From contig CAJUKU010000007.1 of NCBI GenBank assembly GCA_910587425.1, positions 62,001 to 126,000 of the forward strand: DNA of 64,000 nt, in the 5' to 3' direction. The translations under genes were made by a program, and so were the position numbers. This document shows positions 42,451 through 51,000 of the stretch, in pieces (positions within the stretch are counted from its first letter, which is position 1; each line of letters starts with the position of its first letter). The notes below the pieces were generated by a model, which saw only the letters and a program-made list of their open reading frames with translations, had not been told where the DNA came from and searched no databases. The DNA is from an uncultured Muribaculaceae bacterium. Lineage in GTDB: Bacteria; Bacteroidota; Bacteroidia; Bacteroidales; Muribaculaceae.

Positions 42451-44235
42451 ATGAAACTATCACTTGTAGCCGCAACCCTTTTTCTTGCGGCAACAGCACA
42501 GGCTGCACCCGCTGTCGGCGACACAATCCGTGTCGCTGACTTCGGGGTGCGTCCCGGAACTTACCGTAACATGACTCCGCAGCTCCAGGCTGCAATCGAC
42601 AGCTGCCGCGCCCATCCGGGTGCGGTGCTGCTTTTTGAACCGGGGCGCTACGACCTCTGGCAGGAGGGCGCTGTTCGTAAGGAGATCTATATTTCCAACA
42701 CATCGTCGGAGACGGAGGCACCCGATAAGACCAAGGTCATACCGCTGCATTTCTATAATCTCGACGGACTGACCGTGGTTGGCAACGGAGCGACACTGAT
42801 GATGCACGGACTTATGACCCCTATAGCGATCGACAGCTGCCTCAATGTCACTCTGTCAGATCTGACGATCGATTACGAGCGTCCTGCGGCATCGGAGCTT
42901 ACATATACAGAGGTGGCTCCCGGTAGGGTAGTGGTCCGCGTGCATCCTGACACCCGCTACGATATCTCCCCCGCCGGACGTCTGCGCCTCATAGGCGAAG
43001 GGTGGGCATCGGAGCGCATCCACTGCATAAAGCTGCACAACAACGGACATTTCCGCTACTCCAACGACTGGGGCGTGCTCGCTTCGGCACCGGTTAAAGA
43101 GATCGAACCGCACCTTCTTGAGTTCACCGTTCCCGAGGATTTTACTCCGGCAGTAGGTGAGACTCTGACCCTGCGCGACATCATCCGCTATCAGGTGGGT
43201 ATGCTCAATCTCTGCAGCAGCGGCACCACGCTTCGCGACGTGCGCGTGCGTTTCATGCACGGACTCGGCATCGTCAGCCAGTACAGCCGCGACATCACAA
43301 TGGAGCGGGTGGATTGCCGTCCTGACGAGCATTCCGGACGCAAACTCGCATCGTCGGCTGACTTCATGCACTTCTCCGGTTGCAGCGGGCATATAGAGAT
43401 CACGCAGTGCAATTATGCCGGCGCGCAGGACGATGCCATTAACGTTCACGGCACAAATCTCCGCGCCGTGGAGCAGCTTGGCAGCAAAGCGCTGCGTCTC
43501 CGCTTCATGCACCATCAGACCTACGGCTTCCTCGCCTATCAGCCCGGCGATACGGTGGCTTTCGTCAATCCGCACACCATGCTGCGCACCGACACCGCCG
43601 TTGTCGCTTCGGTAGCCATGGCTGACCGTCGCAATCTTGATGTGACTTTCGACCGCCCGGTACCGCGCTCTATAGAGATCGGTGCTACATGTGTCGAGAA
43701 TCTTACGGCAACCCCCACGCTGCATGTCGCCGGTTGCACGTTCACGCGCCAGAGCACACGCGGCATCCTTGCCTCCACACCCCGCAGCGTTGTGATCGAG
43801 CATAACCGGTTCGACCGCCTCGGCATGGCTGCGATACTCATTGAGGGTGATGCCGAGGGGTGGTATGAGTCCGGACCTGTCACCAACGTTGTCATCCGCG
43901 ACAACGAGTTCATCGACTGCGGCTATGCGGGAGCCACGCATGGCGCCACAATAGCCCTCAATCCGTCGAACACGGTGATCGATCCTCGCTACCCGGTTCA
44001 TGAGAATGTGCGCATCACCGGCAACCGGTTCATCACCTCCGGACGTCCTGTCCTTTTTGCAAAATCCACAGGCAATCTGCTCTTCATGGGCAACACCGTG
44101 GAGAGCGCCTCAGCGCCGAAGTTTCTTCTCAATGGCTGCCGCGACGTGACCATCACCGGCAACCGTATGCCGGCTCCGCAGGTCGAGGAGCGTGACTGCC
44201 TGTCTGTGCCGGTGGAGGAGAGCGCAGCCCGCTGA
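42451..44235 (+). CDS. GH110-type alpha-1,3-galactosidase
   Basis: The signal peptide (about 1-18) is followed by a right-handed parallel beta helix of 594 residues total. VADFGVRPGTYRNMTPQLQAAIDSC and IRKEIYISNTSSET-like segments match GH110, and GAQDDAINVHGTNL holds the acidic residues of the active site. GH110 enzymes (GlaA/GlaB of Bacteroides) remove alpha-1,3-galactose such as blood group B or linear B antigens. It suits a gut commensal eating host glycans. It starts 47 bases after the peptidase gene. Confidence 0.82.
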   Translation: MKLSLVAATLFLAATAQAAPAVGDTIRVADFGVRPGTYRNMTPQLQAAIDSCRAHPGAVLLFEPGRYDLWQEGAVRKEIYISNTSSETEAPDKTKVIPLHFYNLDGLTVVGNGATLMMHGLMTPIAIDSCLNVTLSDLTIDYERPAASELTYTEVAPGRVVVRVHPDTRYDISPAGRLRLIGEGWASERIHCIKLHNNGHFRYSNDWGVLASAPVKEIEPHLLEFTVPEDFTPAVGETLTLRDIIRYQVGMLNLCSSGTTLRDVRVRFMHGLGIVSQYSRDITMERVDCRPDEHSGRKLASSADFMHFSGCSGHIEITQCNYAGAQDDAINVHGTNLRAVEQLGSKALRLRFMHHQTYGFLAYQPGDTVAFVNPHTMLRTDTAVVASVAMADRRNLDVTFDRPVPRSIEIGATCVENLTATPTLHVAGCTFTRQSTRGILASTPRSVVIEHNRFDRLGMAAILIEGDAEGWYESGPVTNVVIRDNEFIDCGYAGATHGATIALNPSNTVIDPRYPVHENVRITGNRFITSGRPVLFAKSTGNLLFMGNTVESASAPKFLLNGCRDVTITGNRMPAPQVEERDCLSVPVEESAAR

Positions 44236-44237
44236 GG

Positions 44238-45569
44238 TCAGGCGCGCCTTTTTCGTGTAATCAATATCGAGACGGTGAGCATCAGTGTCAGTGCCCAGGG
44301 ATAATAGAGGTACTGCCACGGTGCCGCCGGCGATATTCCCGCGAGCGATGTGGCGAGCAGCGTCTGTGCGCCGTAAGGTATCAGGCACTGCACTATGCAC
44401 GACCCTGTGTCAAGCAGCGAAGCTGTCTTGCTCGCGCTGATGCCGTAGCGGTGCGCTATGTCGCGGCTCAGCTCCCCAACGGTAAGTATCGCCACAGTAT
44501 TGTTGGCGGTGCAGAGGTTCACGATCCCTACGAGAACGCTTATGCATGCCTGTGCGCCCCGCTTGCCCGACACGCGTGCCGTCAGCGCCCGCAGCATGAA
44601 GTCGATGCCACCCATCTGCTTGATCATGCCGAGCATACCGGCGGCGAGCACCGTTATGATGATCAGCTGCCCCATCGAGTCTACACCCTCGCCGAGTATA
44701 CGGCAGGAGTCGAGCAGCGATATCCCCTGCGACAGACCGAAGCCGATAGCTATCACAATGCCGCCGAGAAGCACTATCAGTACATTCACACCGGCGAGTG
44801 CTGCCGCAATTATGAACATATATGGAGTCATCAGCCACCAGGGGGTGTTTGTAGGATGCGTGATGTAGTCCACCCCGCTCCCTATGGCTATGTAAAGTCC
44901 GAGGGTGATCAGCGCTGCCGGAAACACTATCCGGAAGTTGGCGCGGAACTTGTCAGCCATCTTGCACCCCTGCGTACGCGTGGCGGCTATGGTGGTGTCG
45001 GAGATGAACGAGAGATTGTCGCCGAAAAACGCTCCGCCGAGCACCGTGGCTACAAACAGCGGCACGTCCCCTTCCGCACCATACGCAATCTCCACCACGA
45101 GCGGCACCAGAGCCACGACCGTACCCACCGACGTGCCTATCGACATCGATATGAAGCACGCCCCGGCGAAGATCGCCGGAAGCAGCAGCGACGGCGGGAA
45201 AAACCGCAGCGTCACACCTACCGTAGCGTCGATAGCACCGATACTTTTGGCGAGCGCCGCGAAAGCCCCCGCCATGATGAATATCCACACCATGTAGAGC
45301 ACATCGGCATTGCCCGCCGACCTTGAGAACAGTGCCACGCGTGCCGACAGTTTGCCCGCTCCGCGGCATATCGCGATGCTCCAAGCCGATGCCGCCATAA
45401 GCGCCACCGTGATGGGCATGACATAGAAATCGCCGATCACGAGCGATACTATCACATAGAGTGTCAGGAATATCAGAGCCGGCGATAGCGCGAGCCAACC
45501 GGACGTATTTGGCGTTGATCCGGAGGTTTTAGTCGTTGATCCGGAAGTGTTTGTCGTAGAATGTTGCAT
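44238..45569 (-). CDS. NhaC-family Na+/H+ antiporter-like transporter
   Basis: A 443-residue polytopic protein with about eleven helices. GAFFGDNLSFISDTTIAATRTQGCK and STSVGTV-like SIGTSVGTVVALVPLV are family signatures, and GIVNLCTANNTVAIL is conserved in NhaC/TauC-type carriers. The ion or solute is uncertain. The first 25 residues are unusual: three copies of a seven-residue unit (STTNTSG, STTKTSG, STPNTSG). It is convergent with the GH110 gene with only two bases between. Confidence 0.85.
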   Translation of the reverse strand: MQHSTTNTSGSTTKTSGSTPNTSGWLALSPALIFLTLYVIVSLVIGDFYVMPITVALMAASAWSIAICRGAGKLSARVALFSRSAGNADVLYMVWIFIMAGAFAALAKSIGAIDATVGVTLRFFPPSLLLPAIFAGACFISMSIGTSVGTVVALVPLVVEIAYGAEGDVPLFVATVLGGAFFGDNLSFISDTTIAATRTQGCKMADKFRANFRIVFPAALITLGLYIAIGSGVDYITHPTNTPWWLMTPYMFIIAAALAGVNVLIVLLGGIVIAIGFGLSQGISLLDSCRILGEGVDSMGQLIIITVLAAGMLGMIKQMGGIDFMLRALTARVSGKRGAQACISVLVGIVNLCTANNTVAILTVGELSRDIAHRYGISASKTASLLDTGSCIVQCLIPYGAQTLLATSLAGISPAAPWQYLYYPWALTLMLTVSILITRKRRA

Positions 45570-45636
45570 GATGCGTTAAAAAGCGACCGCAAAAGTAATC
45601 ATTTTTCACCGCATTCCCCCTCCCCTGAGTACGGGG

Positions 45637-45676
45637 CGGAGACATATTTTCAGCTCCCAGCTGAAAATTGTCTCCG
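45637..45676. other. local hairpin at the edge of element 1
   Basis: CGGAGACA, then TTTTCAGCT, three bases, AGCTGAAAA, then TGTCTCCG: a nearly perfect 17 bp hairpin. A variant in the opposite orientation is at 46493-46531 (CGGAGACA with TGTCTCCG, inner TTTCA with TGAAA). The pair forms the outer boundary of the palindromic element. Confidence 0.55.
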
Positions 45677-46046
45677 TACTAACTCCCCACCTATCATATA
45701 TAAATCCATGCCACACAGAACTCATTCATTGCCAATGGCAATGTCCCACAGAACAGTAAGAACATCACAGAACCCATCCGGGTGTAGATGTTTCTGTGGT
45801 GGCAAGCGAGGCTGGTTGCAGGGGCGGCGGTTGTAGGGCTTGTGGAGGCAGGGGGTGTAGGGGCGGAGGTATGGCGCGAGCGCAGCGCAGCCTACCTCCG
45901 TTTCAACCTGTTTACATAAAAGTTGCGCATCTCCGAAGCGCTATCAGTGGGTGTCAGTATACAATCCCCACACGGTAGTCTCGCGCTGCGCGCTCACTAC
46001 ACGTATGGGGTTTACCAAGTTGCGAGTCTCCGACTCGCTCACGCCA

Positions 46047-46154
46047 CTTACCACAGCGTAGATCCCATATACCACAGCATGTACCTCCACAAACCACAGC
46101 GTAGATCCCACATACTACAGCATATACCTCCACTTACCACAGCATGTGCCTTCA
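46047..46154. repeat. 21-22 bp tandem array, 5 copies
   Basis: Five units of the type CATACCACAGCGTAGATCCC+A or CATACTACAGCATATACCTC+CA, lengths 21, 22, 21, 22 and 22. It is the centre of palindromic element 1. The units are contiguous, without unique spacers. Confidence 0.85.
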
Positions 46155-46633
46155 CGCCTCGGAGAGGCGAAACTTGGGAAACCCCACCCGGAGCTGCCGA
46201 GCGCGCAGCGTGAGGCAGTGACGTGTGGGGACTCAGGCTCCACCCCCTCTAACGGCGCTTCGGAGATGCGCAACTTCACTATAATGAATGTAAACAGGCT
46301 GACCGGAGGTAGGCTGCGCTGCGCTCGCGCCATACCTCCGCCCCTACACCCCCTGCCTCCACAAGCCCTACAGCCTGTGATACTGCTCCATGCCTTCACC
46401 CTCGTTCTGTGTTGTTCTTTCTGTTCCTGTGGCGTCATCGCTATGCGATGACATAAGTTCTGTATTACATTCTTTAATCAACCCCAAATCCACGGAGACA
46501 ATTTCACCTTTCAGGCTGAAATATGTCTCCGCCCCGTACTCACCCATATTCGCCCCATTCGCCTTATTTGCCTTATTCACCCTTATTTCCCCCAAATGGG
46601 GCGTTTCGCAGAGATATCCCCCTCCCACTGCCT

Positions 46634-46964
46634 TAACTTTGCTCCCGGTATTCGCACCGCGCATCGCGGAAAAGCGGATTGGTAGGACGGACTCAACTAT
46701 TACAAGGGGCGCCAACACCCGACAACTTGACAACCCGTCCGCGGAATCACGCAGCGTCTCAGGCAGGGAAGAGTCCCGCCGACACCAAAGAGAACATTGA
46801 CTTATCGACCGCCGTCGCACAGGAGTGTGCGCCGGATCAGGACAACCCCACCATTGTCCGCACCCATTTGCTGCTCTTCGTCTACTCGGCAGGAAGCAAT
46901 GGAGGGCGCCGGGAGCGCCGCAACCGCCACGTTATAGATCGGTCATCGTAGCGTGGCGTTTTTT
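46634..46964 (+). ncRNA. candidate structured RNA between the two palindromes
   Basis: A TAACTTTG box (46634-46641) and a clear terminator (CGCCACG 46925-46931, CGTGGCG 46952-46958, then six T) bound a segment of about 315 bases. Inside are GGC-A-GGGA/TCCC-GCC, CGCAC/GTGCG, GGACAA/TTGTCC and GGCGC/GCGCC hairpins. A 90-codon frame (TTG start, 46679-46951) also fits but lacks ATG and looks unlike a protein. It matches none of the standard housekeeping RNAs I can recognise. Confidence 0.45.
46925..46964 (+). terminator. terminator of the inter-palindrome transcript
   Basis: CGCCACG pairs with CGTGGCG across a 20-base loop and runs into TTTTTT. It shows that something is transcribed rightward between the two palindromic elements. 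Confidence 0.7.
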
Positions 46965-46993
46965 ATTGCAGAGGCATGCTTGTAGGGGTTGTT

Positions 46994-47607
46994 GTAGAGG
47001 CAGCGGTTGTAGGGGCGGGGGTATGGCGCGAGCGCAGCGCAGCCTACCTCCGATCAACCTGCCCCCATAGAAGTTGCGCATCTCCGACGCGCTATCAGTG
47101 GGTGTCAGCCTACTATCCCCACACGGTAGTCTCGCGCTGCGCGCTCACTACACGTATGGGGTTTACCAAGTTGCGAGTCTCCGACTCGCTCACGCCACTT
47201 ACCACAGCGTAGATCCCATATACCACAGCATGTACTTCACATACTACAGACCTCCACATACTACAGCATATACCTCCACATACCACAGCATGTACTTCAC
47301 ATACTACAGCATATACCTCCACATACCACAGCGTAGATCCCACATACCACAGCGTAGATCCCACATACCACAGCGTAGATCCCACATACTACAGCATGTA
47401 CCTCCACATACCACAGTCTGTATCTTCACGCCTCGGAGAGGCGAAACTTGGGAAACCCCACCCGGAGCTGCCGAGCGCGCAGCGTGAGGCAGTGACGTGT
47501 GGGGACTCAGGCTCCACCCCTCTACCGGCGCTTCGGAGATGCGCAACTTCACTATGACGGGTGTAGGCTTGCAGCCATACCTCCGCCCCTACAACCGTTG
47601 CCTCCAC
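46994..47607. repeat. long imperfect palindrome, element 2
   Basis: A second copy of the same design. About 120 bases of its left arm (47115-47235) look identical to 45964-46084 of element 1, and the right arm repeats about 95 bases of element 1's right arm. The outer right arm is shorter here, lacking the TAGGCTGCGCTGCGCTCGCG part. Both elements have the same left-to-right orientation. Confidence 0.78.
47198..47428. repeat. 21-22 bp tandem array, 11 copies
   Basis: Eleven contiguous units, ten of 21 or 22 bases and one shortened to 17, with three identical consecutive copies of the GTAGATCC type. It is the expanded centre of element 2. The copy number differs from the five in element 1, as expected for slippage or recombination. 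Confidence 0.85.
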
Positions 47608-48051
47608 TGCCGGGCGGTGTGTTTTTAGCGCGCGGGGAGGGGATTTTGGGGGGATTTTTTGGAGGGATAGTGAAAAAGTGATAAATTTGCGGAGATTTGT
47701 AAACAAAGTGTAAGGAGTGTACAGGAACACGGCACTGGCTGATGTTGTAGGGAGAGGTATAATTTTACCCCCCCCCTAATTCTTTTATAATCAATCGTTT
47801 AAGTGGTGTTTTACGTCGCATCCCCTCAGGGATCGCGGCGCGCTTCTGCATATACCTGTCTAACCTTTAGCCCGTGGATCTGCCTATGAAACATAACTGA
47901 CCGGATCATCGCCTCCGGAAGTGCATACAGGGAAAATAATCAAGCAAATATAGTTACTCCGGAAAGACAGGGCGAACTACACATAGAAGCGATAGCTAAT
48001 GCAAGCAGCATGCACCATGCCGCTTGCTATCAGAAATCTAAACACTTCATA
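47608..48051. other. gap upstream of the giant secreted protein gene
   Basis: No gene is seen. A run of C residues is at 47767-47775. A possible leader hairpin (GATAG...GCAAGC with GCTTGC...CTATC, about 47989-48029) precedes the start codon. A short stretch containing CGCTTCTGCA recurs at about 54076-54085, beyond the gene. Confidence 0.3.
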
Positions 48052-51000
48052 ATGAAAAAACTACTTCTACTCATAACAGCACTCCTTGCGCTGATACCAC
48101 CCCTTCATGCGCAGGTGGAGATGCCATTTTTTTTAGCTACGGATAAGGGAACAACCAACACACAGGCACCACAACTTAAATTTACCAGTGCTACCGTTAC
48201 TACGCGAACCAATCTTACATCTACGAATCCTAAATTGGATTCTTCTACCAACAGAGTAGATATAAAAACCCTCTACCGTACTACATCAGATTATAAGGAT
48301 GGTATATTATTGGATAGTGACGGTACGACTATGCGAATTCAGGGTTCCGGTCGATATCTGGGATTTGTGAGCGGATCCAGGTTGAAATTCTCTATGGATT
48401 ATGGCGTTATAGAGTACATTGATATTACTTTTAGTGCTGCTACCGGTCATACGAATTTGAACGGATCTGAGAATTCAACAGAATCAACAATAAGCTCTTC
48501 TACTTATCAATACCGGTATACACCTATAGATAATACAAAACCTTTAATATTGTCTGCAAAGGGAACTGGAACAATCGCTGAAATCAAAGTCACATGTAAA
48601 TCCGGACCGTCCGAGCCTCCGACAAAGCCAGAGTTGTTGGTTGAAGATGGGTACTATTATAATTATGATAAGGCGAGTAACCGGTTGGGACTAACATGTC
48701 TGCCGGGAACAAGCTGTGTAAAGGTGCCGCTTCCTGAGAATGCCACGGATATATACTATACTTTCAATGCCGACATTGATGTCCCTGCTTCTCTCACTGA
48801 AACAAGTGAATTATCCTGGGAAACCGATACGAAATGGGTGAAATACAAAGATGAAAACAGTACTTCAGGCTATATAAGCTTTGGTGCATATCAGCCTCAG
48901 GATATCCAGGACTTCGCAAACAAGAAATTCAAACTTCGTGTGATCGCTTATGGTGGCGGGCAGTTCAGTGAGGAATTGTCGACCGACTGTTACTTTACCC
49001 ACCTTCCCGCTCCGGAAGTAGATGTGGAAAGAACAGAGGCTGTAGCGGGAAAAGGACAGAAGTATGATGCTGCGACCAATACGTTGACATATACAGGCGG
49101 AAATCCGGAGATATATCTAAAGAAGGTTGTGAACACTATTTCTCCGCTTATTTATTCCCGTTATGCCGTAAATACAGATCCTATTGAGGACGGTACTAAT
49201 ATCAATACCTCAGATGGATCTTACCAAATAACGGTAAAGAACTGGGATGGCAATACAAATGATTATCCGGAGGCGGGCAGACGTGATAAAGTAAAGTTTG
49301 TAGCCCGTAGTTGGTTTAATAATATTCCTACGGAACAGGGAGTATTTGATGAATACTTCGTCAACCACAATTCGCAGCCTTTCACTATCACACTGCTCCG
49401 TGTGGCTCCGACCGCTCCCGGTGCTCCGAAAGTGGAGGGTTACACCGTTGACGGTGGCACTTCACATAGCTGGGATGATCCGAAGACACTGCGCATCACC
49501 GACAAGGTGGAGCTGAACCTCACGCCGGAGTCGGGCGCTACGGTCTACTCAGCCGTGTTCGACCACGAACCTACAAGCGATGAGCTTGCCGACAATACAG
49601 CATTCACAGCTGCGTCGGCCGCTTTGTCGGTAACTAAAGCCAACGATATCAAAGTTGCCGACGGTAAGACCGAATGTTGGGTGGCTATCAAAAATCAAAA
49701 CGAGAGCGGCTACAGCCAGCCGACTGTCATCCACATAGCGCTGCAGGGACCTGCGGAGCCTGCGCTTGAGATGCTCTATGGCTATATGCAGGGCACATCG
49801 GCAAGGGAGTATACCATCCTGCCGTCTACACTTGCCTACCGTGTCAATGTAGAGGACGGTGTGGAGGCTGTGGAGTATCAGTTCATCCAGAAAGATAAGA
49901 ACCCCACTGTTCCCGATCCCGCAAAGTGGGAGACATGGAGCATGAGTAAAGGCGAAATATTCGATCCTTCGGTAGTTACCGACGACGGACGTCTTTTCAT
50001 CCGTGCCGTATCGTCTCTTCAGGAGAATGCCGCCGCCAAAGTCCGCAGTGATTATGTCTCCTACGACTTCACGATGCTGCGCCCTGTCCATACGACTCTT
50101 GATCAGAAGGGATCGTGGGATACCGGTATGCTCGGCGAGGGTCAGCTGGTGGTGATCGACGAGCCTCTGCGCGTGATGGGCTTCTACGGCACCAACGCAG
50201 TGAACAATCCCAACTACATGTATCTTATGAACCAGGAGGGCAAGGTGCTCAAGGTGTCGGGTATAGTTACTTCAAAAGGTGACTGGTCGACCGATATCAG
50301 GTCACTTGCTTACAAGGATCTCCTGTCGACGGTCTACGTGATGCCTAAGGGAGGCGTAGTAGGTCGCATACATTTCAACGACGACAAGGATGCGCCTGAG
50401 CTACAGGCTTCGCAGGGCGTGACCTACGAGTCGGAGAACCTTATACCGTTCTTCGGCGTGCCGCAGCCCGACGACACCTGGACGCTGAGCGATGCCGGTA
50501 ACAAGCTGCATGAGCTTGAGAACCGCAAGAAGATAAACAGAGCCGAGGACTTCGGACGCTACGTAGAGCTACGCTCACTGAGATATCTTGGCGGCAATGA
50601 ATTTGAGATGGCTGATGGCAGCCGCTTGCTGCGCTACCGCCGTCTGACTGTCGATGTGGATGAAACCACGGAATTGGTGCAGGACAAACTCTACCGCGTG
50701 AAAGGTTTCATCGGTCTTGCCGAGACCACACTCTCAATCTTCCCGATCGCTCCCGTAGAGCAGTGCCCCGGCACGCCTAACCTCTACGCGCCCAACCCGA
50801 TCAAGCCGGGTGTAAACGATACTGATGCTGAAGGCAGAATCACCGTCCAGGCTGTCTCGGATGAGGTGGAGATCCGCGTAGTAGGTAACGCGAAGGGAGA
50901 ATCCACGTTCTTCTACACCCGCTCCGACCGCGAGAGCGATGGCATGATATCGGTTGATATCTCCTCAAATAAATTCCGTCTCTACCTTTCTGAAGGTGCC

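Larger units (their letters stand above)
45626..46542. repeat. long nested imperfect palindrome, element 1
   Basis: The outer 24 bp (45626-45649 and 46519-46542) are perfect inverted repeats. Inside them 69 bp (45832-45900 and 46304-46372) pair perfectly, then 22 bp (45920-45941 and 46255-46276), with further imperfect pairing toward a central tandem array. The arms also contain small self-hairpins such as GCGAGTC-TCC-GACTCGC. No reading frame here looks like a protein. Confidence 0.8.

Noticed and set aside
42856..44001. Long leftward open frame opposite the GH110 gene
   Set aside because: Shadow of a strongly codon-biased gene. The rightward frame has a signal peptide and GH110 motifs.
46368..46820. 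150-codon leftward open frame between the palindromes
   Set aside because: It overlaps the arm of element 1, the local hairpin and the candidate RNA. The amino-acid composition is unlike a folded protein and no homologous pattern is recognised.
47113..47385. Leftward frame encoding GSTLWYV-type repeats
   Set aside because: It is a translation of the 21-22 bp array. Mixed 21, 22 and 17 base units break the frame, so it is not maintained as a protein.
47198..47428. CRISPR array
   Set aside because: The units are contiguous with no unique spacers, and no cas genes are in the window.
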